64,000 nucleotides of DNA, taken from positions 25,252,001-25,316,000 of the forward strand of contig OX621260.1 of assembly GCA_951640165.1 (NCBI GenBank). Direction: 5' to 3'. Position 1 is the stretch's first letter, and the number at the start of each line of letters is the position of its first letter. A program made the position numbers and the translations under genes. Below are positions 42,821-54,544 of this stretch, piece after piece. The stretch is from Pseudoips prasinana. Taxonomy: Eukaryota; Arthropoda; Insecta; Lepidoptera; Nolidae. The notes under the pieces were generated by a model, which did no database searches, had not been told where the DNA came from, and saw only the letters and a program-made list of their open reading frames with translations.

Positions 42821-43020
42821 GAAGTAAAACTTAGATATACGAAAGAGAGAAAGGCAATTTGTGTTCGCACCTGTCTCCCTTGCCCCTATAACTCTCTTTC
42901 TATCTGCACTAACTTATATCTCCCTCTCAACTTCCGCTCGCCTTGCCCGACCACACTTACCGTAACGGTCTCGTTACGCACTCACCAGCTTACTCCCGTA
43001 GCGTAAAGAAGTTTTACTTC
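42821..43020. mobile_element. TIR MITE with GAAGTAAAAC ends
   Basis: Starts GAAGTAAAACTTAGATATAC and ends AAAGAAGTTTTACTTC. A second copy, inverted and interrupted, is at 59300-59924 (shared: AAGCTGGTG, CGGAAGTTGAGAG, GTATATCTAAGTTTTACTTC in reverse). Non-coding. Confidence 0.7.
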
Positions 43021-43066
43021 AAAATCTCACCATAATTAGCCACATACGATTACCATTTAGGTCGTG

Positions 43067-43199
43067 CAGACGCCAGCACATTAAGGTATATATCTGTCAA
43101 ATTTCCCCAATTGAAAGTGAATCTTATGCTTATGTGATAAAGTTGAAAATCTATAAAACAGATGCGACAGATTGGGGTAGCTGGATGTGCTGGCGTCTG
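43067..43199. mobile_element. M134 MITE, copy 2
   Basis: CAGACGCCAGCACATTAAGG to GATGTGCTGGCGTCTG. Same interior as copy 1, about 400 bases away. Confidence 0.85.
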
Positions 43200-43404
43200 T
43201 ACAACGTACTCTTATCTGACACGCTCTATTGCAAGTTGTACTTAGCGCAATCAATCTGCCGTGTTAAAATTGTATTTTTTTTTAATTGCTACACAATCGA
43301 ATTGTGCAATAACATAGACGATAGTATTTTTAGTAAGATAGTATGGGAACCTTTAAAAAAATGATTCAAGGCTCAGACTTCAACCGCCATCGCTAATTTA
43401 TATA

Positions 43405-43788
43405 GGGTCTAGTGCGCGTGGGGTTGCGGTGGCAGTATGAGAAGTGTCCTCTACTGCCGCCACGTACAAGCAGCCCCGGGAAGACAGCGAACTGTTTGTG
43501 GCGCAGTCGCTGTGCCGTACTGGCAGGAGTCGGCAAATGGGGAGGGCAACCCACAGCTCTCCCCGGGTGCGTGTCCCGACCATCTGGGACACGGCGCAAA
43601 AGGGGGGCACCGGAGCAGCATACCCGCGTTCCCGGGGCTCCCTGTATCAGGCGCCAGAAGAAGTCCACGGCAGGTTAGGTTTAGTCGGTGCGAGTCCGAC
43701 ATACCCACCCGCAGACACTTTTTGCGGGTGGCATGCATTAGCATTCACCCTGCCTTACAAAAAAAAAAAAAAAGGGGCTAGTGCGCGT
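43405..43788 (+). mobile_element. GC-rich poly(A) retroposon with target-site duplication
   Basis: The insert 43420-43773 is markedly GC-rich and ends in a 15-A tract (43759-43773). It is flanked by GGGTCTAGTGCGCGT (43405-43419) and GGGGCTAGTGCGCGT (43774-43788), 14 of 15 identical. That is the mark of LINE-driven retroposition. A B-box-like GGTGCGAGTCCGAC lies at 43685-43698, so it may be a SINE, but no convincing A box was seen. Six overlapping frames on both strands reflect high GC and are not genes. Confidence 0.7.
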
Positions 43789-44193
43789 ATACTGCTAGCA
43801 AAAAGTTTTATATATGGAATAGAAAGTATAGTCAGCATAATTAAAAAAAAACCTTAGCTGTGTTAAGGCTTTTTACGTATAGCACGATAGATCAGACATG
43901 ATTCGTCAAACAAACGAATACATCCTATTCGTTTGTTTACGTCTTATTCGTACGGAAACTGTATAACACGTCATGTCAATAAAAATAATCGTTTGGAAGT
44001 TAATGCTGGCGACTCTATATGACATCTCTCCCATATATGTATAGTGCTACAAACTTATCTGGCCCGGTGGCCAAAAGTAGAACTAACGACGCCAGTTTGA
44101 AATGTCAATCGGCCTGTTATTCCATGACATTTCTGCCATTGATTGTTTGTTGCGCGTATTTATTTTATTTTATGTGTTTTTTAATTGTGAAAA

Positions 44194-44820
44194 ATGCCGA
44201 AAGCTTTAAAAAGTGATGCGAGTCATGTTATATTACAAGTATTGAATTATATGAAGGAAGAAAAACGACATCAGGCACCAATTATACCCTTCAATAAGTT
44301 GTATGAACGCGTAGCTGCTGCTACAGGTTAGTGTTGTCAGCTTCTGAAAAAATACGAAACTCCCCCTCGCATTTTAAATTAAAATACATATTTTAAAATA
44401 CTCATTATTTATTTAATTTTTGCTATTTCCTTTGTAGGTGTCCGGGAGCGATTTGTAAGAAAACTTGTGAAAGAAAAAGAGCAAGCAGATCAGAATATTG
44501 GTAGATCGAATTCTGAAATCCTATCATTGACTGCAGAAGCTTTTGATAAAATAACAGTCAATGAATGGCAAATGCATTGCAATCATGTGAAAAAATATTG
44601 AAAATGTGTATCGAAAAAGGGATGGATACTTAGTTGAGCTTTCATCATTCATTTAGGTAGTGATAGTGAAAGCGAAAGCAGTGTTTCCGATAATGATGAT
44701 AATGAAATGACTTCTGAATTAAACCATTCCGGTGACATAATAATACCTGGAGTATCTCCATTAGAGAACACTCAGCATACATTTTATGTAAATGATCATA
44801 ATTATTGTATAAAAATATAA
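44194..44820 (+). pseudogene. DDE-type transposase remnant, two exons, catalytic core deleted
   Basis: Exon 1 (44194-44326) encodes 44 residues starting MPKALKSDASHVILQVLNYM and ends ACAG|GTTAGT, a good donor. A 111-base intron ends TTTCCTTTGTAG at 44437. Exon 2 continues in phase: TGVRERFVRKLVKEKEQ, a helix-turn-helix-like block of IS630/Tc1-type (DDE_3) transposases known from Lepidoptera. It then passes directly to LTAEAFDKITVNEWQMHCNH, which resembles the C-terminal end of those proteins; the ~250 residues with the catalytic acids are missing. The frame stops at 44601. A +1 shift gives a continuing match (IENVYRKRDGYLVEL). A further shift gives the acidic tail GSDSESESSVSDNDDNEM (44656-44820). 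The first 98 codons are intact and could still make a DNA-binding fragment. Confidence 0.65.
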
Positions 44821-45017
44821 AGATTTGTATTGACAGTATTTGTTTGCTTTTTAGTGAAGTAACATTTACGTTACAATGTTCATATTATTTTTACCCACTT
44901 TATTGAAAAAAATAGTTACTAGCAACACTAAATGCGATAACAGCGACGCTGCCAGCGGGCCAGATAAGTTTGTGGAACTGTATAGCTGGTATGAAAATAA
45001 CAGAGTATACATAGAAT

Positions 45018-45057
45018 TGCCAAAGATATATAAATGCGCATTTTTATATCTTTGGCA
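45018..45057. repeat. 40-bp palindrome without spacer
   Basis: TGCCAAAGATATATAAATGC joined directly to GCATTTTTATATCTTTGGCA, one mismatch. It lies inside the right arm of the deleted transposon. Confidence 0.9.
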
Positions 45058-45115
45058 TTTAATTATGCAGACTATACTTTCTATTCCATATATAAAACTT
45101 TTTGCTAGCAAACTG

Positions 45116-45538
45116 TTGAATGCGACTTATTGGCAGACATTAAAAAATAAATTCTTAATACCTTGGTAAAAGATTATTTAGCTATTGAAAATACGGGTAT
45201 TGAAATTGAACTTCCTTAACTAATATAAACCTTGATTGGAACGTCCAATTTCAATAGCGCTGCTGACTGGAGAAGATAACCAGACGCTGTTCTATTTAGA
45301 TTTCCGCACTGACCTACATAATATTATTAGGTCGCTAATACCAATATGGGATGATCTTTGAGGCCAACTACTGTAAGTAGTCTGTTAGGGTTACTGGGTT
45401 CAGAAGATCATGTTGCTCTCGAACACATATTATTTGAGTTATAGTGTAGTTTTGTAACGGAGTTCAGTTGTTTTAAGCTCCATGCCTCTGACACCACTTA
45501 AGACTAAAAGTTAATAACCCCCCTATTTGCTGTAAGAT
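45116..45538. other. no gene seen
   Basis: Unassigned; TTGGAACGTCCAATTTCAAT near 45236 is a small inverted motif. Confidence 0.35.
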
Positions 45539-45798
45539 TAGGGTTGGCATCGTAGAATTGGGCAACCAGGACTAGACGCGTGAAAACCCTGGATTTTGGA
45601 GGCCAGAACCCGGCAAGTCAACAGTCATAACTGTCCTGCCACTCACTGCCATTGTCGGTTCGCCGGCTAGCCATACCGCGGCGCACGAGTCGCAAGACTT
45701 TTTGAACCCGGACTACAAATTAAACCTCGCCCGGACGATCCCCGAACGGCCTCTAAACTAGGACAAACCCGGGGTAACCCGGACGAATGGCAACCCTT
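45539..45798. mobile_element. hAT-like MITE, 260 bp, with 8-bp target duplication
   Basis: Ends TAGGGTTGGCAT and (reversed) GAAGGGTTGCCATT are inverted. TGTAAGAT (45531-45538) and CGTAAGAT (45799-45806) flank it, 7 of 8 identical, consistent with hAT. The interior matches 39618-39858. Confidence 0.7.
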
Positions 45799-47995
45799 CG
45801 TAAGATCTGTAATTATAAATACAGATAGTCAAAAGTCTTATAATATCTCTATAAGAGTTGGCTGCTTTCGACTGCGTTCCATTCACAATTATAAGCGAGT
45901 TGATTGGTCAAAATCAGTAGGATGACTTATGTCTATTGCCGTGTATGCCATGCTGGTCTAAACATTTCTTGTTTTCACTATTAGTTAGTTAGAGGAAGCC
46001 GATCCTAATTAGGGTCACCATATTTCAGGATGTTTTAGACTTTCCTCAGGATTGTGTCTGAATTTTGCTAATCTCATCAAATGTCAGGATTTTGAGCATT
46101 TTCAATGTGGTGCAGCAGTCCCCCCACTCTTTGAGTGCGATGTGCAACACGTGAGCGAGATCTGCAATATATAAAACCAATAATATTACGATTTTTTTTA
46201 AATTGTTATACGGATTAGAAAATTGTCACACTATAAAAGATCTCAAATTTTTCAATGAAAAATTTCTTCGGGCTTCGATCTTTTAATCTGGTAACTCTAA
46301 ATTCCCAATGGAAATAAAAAAGATGCAAACAGAAACCTAGATGATAACGATAATTCCAATATAGTTTGGACTTTTACCTATAAGCTCACGTTCACACTTG
46401 TTTTATATAGCGATATGCGATTTCACAATATCGAAATATGATCCGCTGTGACCTTAACGCGCGTATTGGTAAGAGATCACGTTGTCAAATCTATGCCTTC
46501 GATTTCTCTTAAATGTTCGCAAATTTCTCGAACTCTCTGCCCCGTTTGTCGAAACGTCCAAGTTTGCATAAGGCCATGGCCGTACAGATCACGTCAGTTT
46601 CAATAGACAGAAATTGCTTCTTAGCAACCCGCTGTTATTGGCTTGATTGTCTATAAAATGTGTTTTTATCGAGTCCATCCTTATCACGATTGTATCGCTC
46701 TTTAAGGATGTAGTTTAACCTTAATTTAGTCAATTGGGTAAGTATTATCTTTGTTATGTATATGTTATGACTGTCTCGGAGACGTGACAACACGAAAAGC
46801 TGAAATAAGTTGCTCCTGCGCATTCTGTTTAACTAATTATTACCCTAACTATGGAACATTGTTGTCTACCTCGGGGGTGGGCGCTAACAACTACGACACA
46901 GTTTTTCCTAACTAATGTAGCTGCTAACGTACACACAATATTGTATATTATCTGTTTTTGGTTCCAATAAATATTTGTATTTGTAAAAAAAAAATCTCTC
47001 TGTCCGGCCTGTCGAAAAGGTCATCATCCCATCGTACGTGAGTAGAGAGTGTACCTATCTGTAAACTGTTAAATTCGAATCTAGTACTCGAAGGAGTAAT
47101 TAATGCCTAATATTAAACAATTCTTCCTCAGCTCAACAAAGCCTGTCATTGCCAAATAACATTTATTTTATTTTAGAAAGTGGCATTGCGGACGTAAATA
47201 TATGTGTGCAAAAATACTGTTAAGTTTGAAAAGATAATCTAAATAAAAAAGGTAATATGATTAAATCTTATCATTTTTTTTTATGTATACGTTAGATTGT
47301 TTAATACTTATTACCTGTCACGTTCTAATACTAGGCTTGATTAGTGATAGGTATAATTTAGAATTGAATGCCTATTAAAAACATTATTAAATAGTCATGG
47401 ATTGACAATTTGCGGTTCGTTTTTAAGCTAATTTGACCTAATTGTAATGAACTTGAAATCTCGAACTTACCTCACCTTAAAGCATACAATTAAAAACATA
47501 AACATTTTAGACCTATAATTAGTAACAAAATAACTTTCATTGTTAATTTAAATTAAAATAGTTTATAATATAGCCTCGCAGTCGCATTAGCGTCCGCATT
47601 TCTGTAAATCCGAATAATTTAAAAACTAGGGCATACCGTTATATTGAGGTCTGTTATACGAGCCTAATGTTGTCAAAATTACAATAATCTTTTACGTGAT
47701 AAAACAACGTGATGCTGATATGAATTTCACATTCATCGTAATTCATGACACACAAATTAAAAGCGGAGAACAAAAGATTTTCGTTCCGTTAGTTCCGCTA
47801 ACGTCATCATGCACTCCATACAGATTACGGGCGGATAAACGGTGAAATTCATATATGTAACCCATTTTGGTTGCCAGTTGGCAAGGGAGAGCATCCGCCA
47901 CGAATACATCTTTACTGATTATTCTTGTCGAAAGTACGGCCAGGAGTGGAAGTAGCTTTACTAATTATTTAAATTGTTAGTATCATATTAGACGA
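45799..47995. other. no gene seen over 2.2 kb
   Basis: No supported frames and no repeats recognised, apart from a GGTCACCATATTTCAGGATG segment near 46013 that might be a TE end. A minus frame at 46635-46823 has no motif. Confidence 0.45.
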
Positions 47996-47999
47996 AAAA

Positions 48000-48168
48000 C
48001 GTCCACTGCTTGAGTAAGACGTCCTCTCAAGGATCTTCAGAATGGTCGATCTTGCGCTACCCGCATTCGGGCTTCCCACGACCCTAGTAAGATGGTTGGT
48101 CTCCATGGTCCATAGTCACCACTCGAGAACCTTTCTACCCCAGTGGTCTTCCGTTCCACGAGCTATGT
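48000..48168 (-). pseudogene. RTE LINE 3' end fragment, cut by a MITE
   Basis: ACGTCCACTGCTTGAGTAAG, GATCTTCAGAATGGTCGATC, CACTCGAGAACCTTTCTACC and CCACGAGCTATGT are antisense RTE C-terminal coding sequence. M134 copy 3 begins directly at the GAGCTATGTA point. Confidence 0.7.
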
Positions 48169-48169
48169 A

Positions 48170-48303
48170 CAGACGCCAGCATATCAAGCTACCCTAATCT
48201 GTCAAATTTCCCCAATTAAAACTGAGCCTTATGCTTATGTGATAATGTTGAAAATCTATAAAAGATATTGACAGATTGGGGAAGCTTGATGTGCTGGCGT
48301 CTG
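48170..48303. mobile_element. M134 MITE, copy 3
   Basis: CAGACGCCAGCATATCAAGC to GATGTGCTGGCGTCTG, TA on both sides. Confidence 0.85.
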
Positions 48304-48342
48304 TACCGCGCTAAATATTATAATTTCTTAATAATTTGGCGC

Positions 48343-48420
48343 CTTTGATCGGCGCGTTTAAGCCTTTATGCTCACGGTCAGTCCTTGGATGGGTGACCAC
48401 TGCCCATACGATGAGTAAGT
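48343..48420 (+). mobile_element. 5S-rRNA-like SINE, internally deleted
   Basis: CTCACGGTCAGTCCTTGGAT and GGGTGACCACTGCCCATACG: the 5S-like head is fused to the 3' end, the body is missing. CAGTCCTTGGATGGGTGACC is close to genuine 5S rRNA. Confidence 0.65.
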
Positions 48421-49329
48421 AAGTCATTTCGTCCTTATAATAGTACATCGGCGTAACATAGAAGGGCTGGGCTTCGCTTTGTTTTGCTTGGAGCAAACCT
48501 ACAATAGCATATTGGAAGTTATAAAATTAATTGGAGCAGGCCTGGTGAACTCCGCGCTTTAGGTACGAATCTATAAGTTCATCGGCGGGTCAGAATAATA
48601 CGGTTTTTCTGTAGGGTAGAAAGATAAAGCGATTCCGCAATTGCCATAACAATAAAGTTCTTGAGCGTAGTGTTTGAAAGTCATTCGTAGAGAGCCATTT
48701 GATGGTTTATAGACAAAGTTATTAAGATATTTAACGACTCAATATACTGGATAAATAGTTTCTACCATTTATTATGGTCGGCACAAAATGTTCTAGAATG
48801 TCAGTATTATAACGACGTTTATGTAAGCGGTACTAAATTTATTGCGTAAATACTGTCGCAATATAGATAATATATTATTTAAATAAAGTGATGCTCCAAT
48901 CGATGACCGTACAAAATAAATCCTTCAATGATATGGAAGTCTAAAAATAATAATGTCTGTAGGTACGTTTTAAGTTTTATAGTAATGGGCAATATAGATA
49001 AGTTGCCAGTTCGCTTCACATGTAAAGACGTTTAGTGTCGAGGCCAGTGCGATACTTTGCTCTATGGCAATGTTAGTCACGGTTGAGCTCGCCACGATTT
49101 TATTTGACTAATCAAGCATTAGTTTTTTTTTCTTTTAAACCATTTTTGTATAATATTATTGCATCGTTTTCCTTAAAACGTTATGGCATTTATAAATAGT
49201 GCCGAGTTTAGGAAACTAATAACAACAACATTTGAAAATGTAACAAAATTATCTGTCTATCTTTTAACTCAGATGCTGTGAGCATGAAGAAGTAATCTCT
49301 TAATAATCTGCTATCTCTTATCTTACTTA
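48421..49329. other. no gene seen
   Basis: AT-rich; no supported frame. Confidence 0.4.
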
Positions 49330-49530
49330 CTTATCGTATGGTGGTATAACGTGTAGTGGAGGGTCGTCAGATCACTGACGAAGCCTGGTTCGGAGTACTT
49401 GCTGATAAGAAGACACAGAAGCGACATGAAAGCGGCTCGGCACCAACCACCGCAAACTTCTCTTGTCAGGCCTGCGGCAGGCTATGTCGCTCTCGCATCG
49501 GTTTGTTTAGCCACCAAAAGACAATGCGCC
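49330..49530 (+). pseudogene. LINE reverse-transcriptase C-terminal zinc-finger fragment
   Basis: The frame 49356-49589 contains FSCQACGRLCRSRIGLFSHQ. A CxxC followed by RSRIGLFSH is the C-terminal finger of lepidopteran endonuclease/reverse transcriptases. The final metal ligand is replaced (QKTMRRK instead of an H/C pair). Only about 70 residues of the protein remain, so it is a dead 5'-truncated copy. Beyond codon ~60 the frame runs into the next SINE. Confidence 0.6.
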
Positions 49531-49554
49531 GTAAATCGTCTGTAACAGACACAA

Positions 49555-49710
49555 AGGCCATATATATCGTATGGGCAGTGGTTACCTAGTGTCAGAGTTG
49601 TTCAAGCCGCCCAGTAGGCCTTTGACATGGCTTAACGACTTGCCAAATGGCTACGACCGGTATCGACAACTTAACGTGCCCTTCGAAGCACGGAGACGCT
49701 CAGAAGTAAG
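49555..49710 (-). mobile_element. 5S-rRNA-like SINE, 3' part
   Basis: Reversed CGTATGGGCAGTGGTTACCT, TTCAAGCCGCCCAGTAGGCC, CGACAACTTAACGTGCCC and CGGAGACGCTCAGAA. The 5S-like head is lost. Confidence 0.65.
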
Positions 49711-50519
49711 CGAGTATTTGTGATCCTTCAATTGTATTACATGGCAACGCATTGCGTAACATTCGTTTGAATCCACGCAGCGAAGTGTTTCCGTTTAGAA
49801 ACCAGTTGTTTCGATGGTTGAGCAACACGACTGATGGCTGCGGTCGCGTATTAATATGACATCGCTTCAAGGGTAGCACATACTGAAATCACGTATACTA
49901 TACAACGTGTAACGTATATAGCATATAATATTATACAAGGTGGAAGATAAGTAGTGGAGGAAACGTAAGGTAACCCACCTACGCATGAAATTGAATTGAA
50001 TATTTTAAAAAAATGAATAAATTAAACAAAATCGGTTTGTGAAATATTGAATATGTTTTTGTGGCGGATCGTTATTTTTGAAAGGGAAGTAAATATTTCT
50101 GTTGTGTTTTATTCATGTTGATTTGTTACACTTCTTCTTACCATATACATAAATATGCAGTTTTTGTTGGTAATATATTTTAATCCTAATCCTTGTCGAT
50201 GTGAAAAACTTTCTTTATCGACGAATTTTTGATAAAACAGAATACATCTAGTTCTTGTACATTGCATCAATGGCTAGATACATAAAACTATTTTTAGTAT
50301 TTATAAATTTAATAAAATGATATCCTTTTTGTTTATATAAACTAACTGAGAGCAGAATTGTTTAGAGATTTTCGTTTTTATGGCAATCAATTATTCATAG
50401 AAACATCCCACTGTCCCGAGAATTTTAAATTTAGGTGTAGTCTTCTTGAGATGTAAAAACTTTATTTGAGACAAATGACAGCCAGGTACCCTGTTACAAC
50501 GTAATATGGTTGCTCATAC
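49711..50519. other. no gene seen
   Basis: AT-rich; no motif recognised. Confidence 0.4.
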
Positions 50520-50775
50520 GACGGTCACTGTAGCCTAGTTGGTAGTGCTCCTGCCTACGAAGCTGGTGGTCCTGGGTTCGAATCCCGGTAAGTGCAAATA
50601 TTTGTGTGATGAGCACAAATATTTGTTTCTGAGTCATGGATGTTTTCTATGTATATAAGTATTTATCTATCTATATAAGTATGTATATCGTCGCCTGGTA
50701 CCCATAGTACAAGCTTTGCTTAGTTTGGGGCTAGGATGATCTGTGTGACATTGTCCCCAGATATTATTATTATTT
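50520..50775 (+). mobile_element. tRNA-derived SINE (type S1), full length
   Basis: Head TGTAGCCTAGTTGGTAGTGC (A box) and TGGGTTCGAATCCCGGTAAG (B box); body AATATTTGTGTGATGAGCAC and TCATGGATGTTTTCTATGTA; tail CCATAGTACAAGCTTTGCTT and TTGTCCCCAGATATTATTAT. Nearly identical copies at 55793 and 56881 suggest recent activity. Confidence 0.85.
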
Positions 50776-52079
50776 TATTATCCCTACTTTTATTGTTATT
50801 CGTATTCGGCAAATTATACTTGTCCTAATAAGCCGCTTCTATAATTTGGTAACCAAAAATGTAATATATGTAAATATGTATCCGATCTACATATAGTATT
50901 TCTTAATCATCCATCTCCAGTATATAATGAATATATCATACTGACGTCAACGTAAACGTCTTGCAATTTTCCTCTAACCGAGATCCGGTAATTCCTGCGC
51001 TACGTTGCGGTAAAACAGATTATTTTCCGGCGAGTGTCCCGCGTGAATAACACCGTGGATTGACGTCATCATCTCGGTCACACATCCTTGATGTAACCAC
51101 TTGCTGTGAACGTTGGATCCTCTTGTTTATACATACTTGGGTACTAAGACTCTGGGAAATATTGTTCATAGACTAGTTATATAATATTCCGGGGACATTA
51201 GGGCTTCCCTAGATACGTAATACCATAATAAATGACCTGCAGATAGTTAGAGCATGTTTTTTTTAGTTATATGTGCAGCTGCAGGTATTCGAGTTATTAT
51301 GTTCATGTTCCTGCGTGTGAGTAAGGTGACCAGCTATAGATTTAAAGAATTAATTGCGCATAAGAACTTTACAGCTCGCTTGTATAAGATACACAGTACG
51401 AAATACTATGTATGAATAAATAAACTTGGGTTTACTTCAAAAATTAATATTTATTAAATATCTAATTTCAACGTAAATGATCAATTTAACTTTTAATTAG
51501 AGATAATACTTACTCTTAATTAGGGACTTTCTTAGGCGACACATGTAGTTCGTTTCTGATCTTAATCTCTCCTCGATCTCCTCCTGAACGGCTGAACCGA
51601 TCTTCTTCTAAAAAAGAAAGAGAAAAGGTGACAAAGTGGTAGTGACCATACTCGTGAGTGTATTTATCTGAATTCATAAAAGTCGACTCGCTACGAAGCA
51701 ATAATCAACGCAAAAATATATCTCCGGCGGCATATAAGGCGGCGATAGGATTTAAACCGAACTAAATACAAAGAGTTCCGATTTCGCAAACTTAACCTTT
51801 TATTGAGGCTGTAAAGGATGAAAGTTGTTTACGGATCTTTACGTAACGTAGGTTTTATTACATGCGATCTGCCCGATTTCTCCTGTTACGATGCTTGTGT
51901 CGTATAGACTACACATACTATAAGTCAGTACCGGACTCTTACCCTTTCATTGAATTTCCTTCTTAACCGTATTTTAATATAATTATTAGTTTACCCTTTT
52001 CGAAATCGCCCGCCCGAAAAAGACCTTGTCTGAATCTCGCGGTGGATTTTACAAACGTCCATTTAACGAGCGATAAGCT
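50776..52079. other. no gene seen
   Basis: No supported frames. Short minus frames (51516-51701, 51963-52163) show no recognised motif. Confidence 0.45.
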
Positions 52080-52195
52080 CCCTTTATGGGTCACACAAAT
52101 AGTTGTGTTGTATGGGGATCGAACCTGATACAAGGAAGCTCCGAAGTTGCAGTGAGATGCCAATCGTTACCACTCCGCCACAAGTGCAGCCATTT
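52080..52195 (-). mobile_element. tRNA-like SINE head
   Basis: Reversed head: CACACAAATAGTTGTGTTGT, GGGGATCGAACCTGAT (B-box complement) and ATCGTTACCACTCCGCCACA (A-box side). Confidence 0.5.
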
Positions 52196-52282
52196 TGACG
52201 CGGCTTAACGACAGTTGTCTGATGTTAACGGCCTTCGGAAGCATCGAGACGTACCGACATTTAAACAAATGGTCGGTCAATT

Positions 52283-52390
52283 AAATTTTAGTATTATAGC
52301 ATTATTCGCAATGCAAAGCGAAAATCTAATATCAAAAATAGGAAATCGTACATTTACGCTTTGCATTGCGAATAGTGCCATTAAATTATA
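52283..52390. mobile_element. foldback MITE, ~105 bp
   Basis: GCATTATTCGCAATGCAAAG (52299-52318) pairs with CTTTGCATTGCGAATAGTGC near 52359-52378; the pairing extends outward (TTAAATTT). About 40 bases separate the arms. Confidence 0.75.
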
Positions 52391-53850
52391 ATTGTTAGAA
52401 AGGTGCTTTCAGTATGATATGATCTTTCATATGCAACTGTAAACAGTCAGTGGGGATAACACCTTCATCCTCCGAAAGGGAATCCTACATTTGATCTGCC
52501 GTTGTCGTTCGTAGCTTAACGCAGAGCACTTACCCCGGGACCTACGATTAAATTTATGATTTTCCATTTTTAAGATTAACTTATCAGTCGCCCATCTTTT
52601 GATTGATTCCGTTCCAAGATGCTTAACCTTGAAAAATTGATATAAGTATTTACGAAAGAGTAGATGCATGTATATTGCGAAAGCTTGAAATTGTTTTAGT
52701 GTGCTCGGATTTTCCTATGTCGAATATTTATGTTAGGATTTCCAAAGTTACAAGGCACATATAGATATACTTATTTATTATGTTGGTTAATGTGTAAGCC
52801 GAAGGTGTGTCATAGCTATGCAGAAACACATAAAGGCTCTGACGTAACGGAAAGCACCTTTGGAAACACATAACTCAAAAACACTTTGTTTATTCCTCAT
52901 AGTATGACGGCTTTTAGAAGACTGTCTCTAAATTAAAATTATCGGAAGTAATATAGTTTAGACCAGCTTTAGCCAGTCTAAACTAAATTGAAAATTACTG
53001 AGTAGTCGACCAAAGTGGAGTGATGGCGGGCGTTTGAGCGGGTAAATCGTAAAATTTGTATCAAGCACAAGCGAATCGTAATTAATTTATTCTACGTACA
53101 AATTTCGTAGTTCCTCGCGCAGTTGCCAGCTCGTCTTTGTCGCCGAGCAAGAAAGCTTTAGCCAGAACTTGCAAGGTTTTCGGGGATGAAATTACAGACA
53201 TTTTAAAGCAAATCTAGGTAACGTGGAGTCAGTGTCGTTTGCTATGAACAATATTGTTTTTTTTGCGTGGCAAGTGTCAAATACAAACACTCCTTTTTCG
53301 TAGATAGCGCAACCGAAACAGGGTTAGAAACCACACAATTAAAGTATTAACAAAGATTTTGTTGAAGTGATATGATTCACGTGAACATTCACAATCACAC
53401 ATCAGTTTGTTGGATTTGTTCGCCAAGGAAATTTATTTCCCAACCATTTCGATTAAGAAGCCTACGTCCAACCCGATAGTAAACACTTACCGTGGCATAA
53501 GACATAGTTACATAGCATCAAGCTCGCGTTGCCAACGGTGCCGCTCTCCCTGATGAGGTCTGGCGACCTTACTTACACCCACGACCACACAATAATGCCT
53601 GGGTATTCTGTAACGTGGAGGTCCGACTCGCACTTGGCCGTTTCTTTAGATAAGATATACCTGTTTGTTTTCACATAGAGTAACTGTATTTTAATGACTA
53701 TACGACATTCATCGACTGTGATTAAGCTTGATACAAAAAACGTACAATATATTACAAGTATTTTGATTTATTATATTTAATGACCAATTTATTAGAAATC
53801 CATGCGTGCTGTTTTTATCTACACGTCGTTCGTTATGATCAAGTGGCATT
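52391..53850. other. no gene seen
   Basis: Unassigned; the 80-codon minus frame at 52427-52669 has no recognised motif. Confidence 0.45.
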
Positions 53851-53853
53851 GTA

Positions 53854-53988
53854 CAGACGCCAGCACATTAAGCTGCCCCAATCTGTCAAATTTCTCCAAT
53901 TGAAAGACAACCTTATGTTTTTGTGATTATGTTGAAAAACAATAAAAGAAATTTGTCAGATTGGGGTAGCTGGATGTGCTGGCGTCTG
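53854..53988. mobile_element. M134 MITE, copy 4
   Basis: CAGACGCCAGCACATTAAGC to GATGTGCTGGCGTCTG; the right flank is AA, not TA. Confidence 0.85.
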
Positions 53989-54204
53989 AACTATTCTGTA
54001 TATTAGCGCAAAGCAATTTGCATATGACGACAACATCGTACTGATTAGCAAGGCCGTTGACCGTCATGGTAAGCGTCTACAATTGCCTGCCATCAATACT
54101 CATATATACATTTACTTAAATAACTACTTGTCATATGTTAGAGCACTTAATGGTATACTCATATGCTTTGAATGTGACGTCACGTTACACATGACAAGAA
54201 AACT

Positions 54205-54330
54205 GGCTTATTGGTCTAGTGTTTAGCGACCCCGACTGTTAGGCTTGAGGTAGTGGGTTCTATCCGTGGGTGTGATGAGCATGATTATTTGTTCTGTGTC
54301 TGGGTGTAATTTATGTTTTTAGAAATATAT
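54205..54330 (+). mobile_element. tRNA-like SINE
   Basis: TTATTGGTCTAGTGTTTAGC (A-box side), GTAGTGGGTTCTATCCGTGG (B-box side), GTGATGAGCATGATTATTTG and GTGTCTGGGTGTAATTTATG. Confidence 0.55.
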
Positions 54331-54544
54331 TAAACTGTAAAATCTTTTCAACGTTTCGTTTTTGATATTACTTTGTGAGTATATATGGATGATTTAAAAC
54401 TTTAATTGTATATTACAGCTACGCATAGTTGAGCAGGAGCGTAAGCAAATAAGCCCAATTGATTAACGTTTCCCGTCATCTCTTGTTATTTTTTCGTTCT
54501 TTAGGGCACTGTTTCAAACGGCAGTGAAAACTAACGCATTAAAA

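Larger units (their letters stand above)
43790..45115 (+). mobile_element. internally deleted DDE transposon with foldback ends
   Basis: Outer inverted blocks: GCTAGCAAAAAGTTTTATAT continuing GGAATAGAAAGTATAGTC at 43794-43840, and its reverse complement at 45064-45109. Inner inverted block: ACAAACTTATCTGGCCCG at 44050-44067 and reversed at 44958-44976. A two-exon transposase remnant lies between (44194-44820). The exact outer limits and the target duplication are not resolved. Confidence 0.65.

Noticed and set aside
43393..43857. Six overlapping open frames of 70-137 codons on both strands
   Set aside because: They lie in a GC-rich retroposon with poly(A) and target duplication. Open frames in all phases reflect low stop-codon frequency, and none has a recognisable domain.
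50520..50600. tRNA gene suggested by A and B boxes
   Set aside because: The head is followed by the shared SINE body and tail and occurs repeatedly; no complete cloverleaf or terminator is seen.
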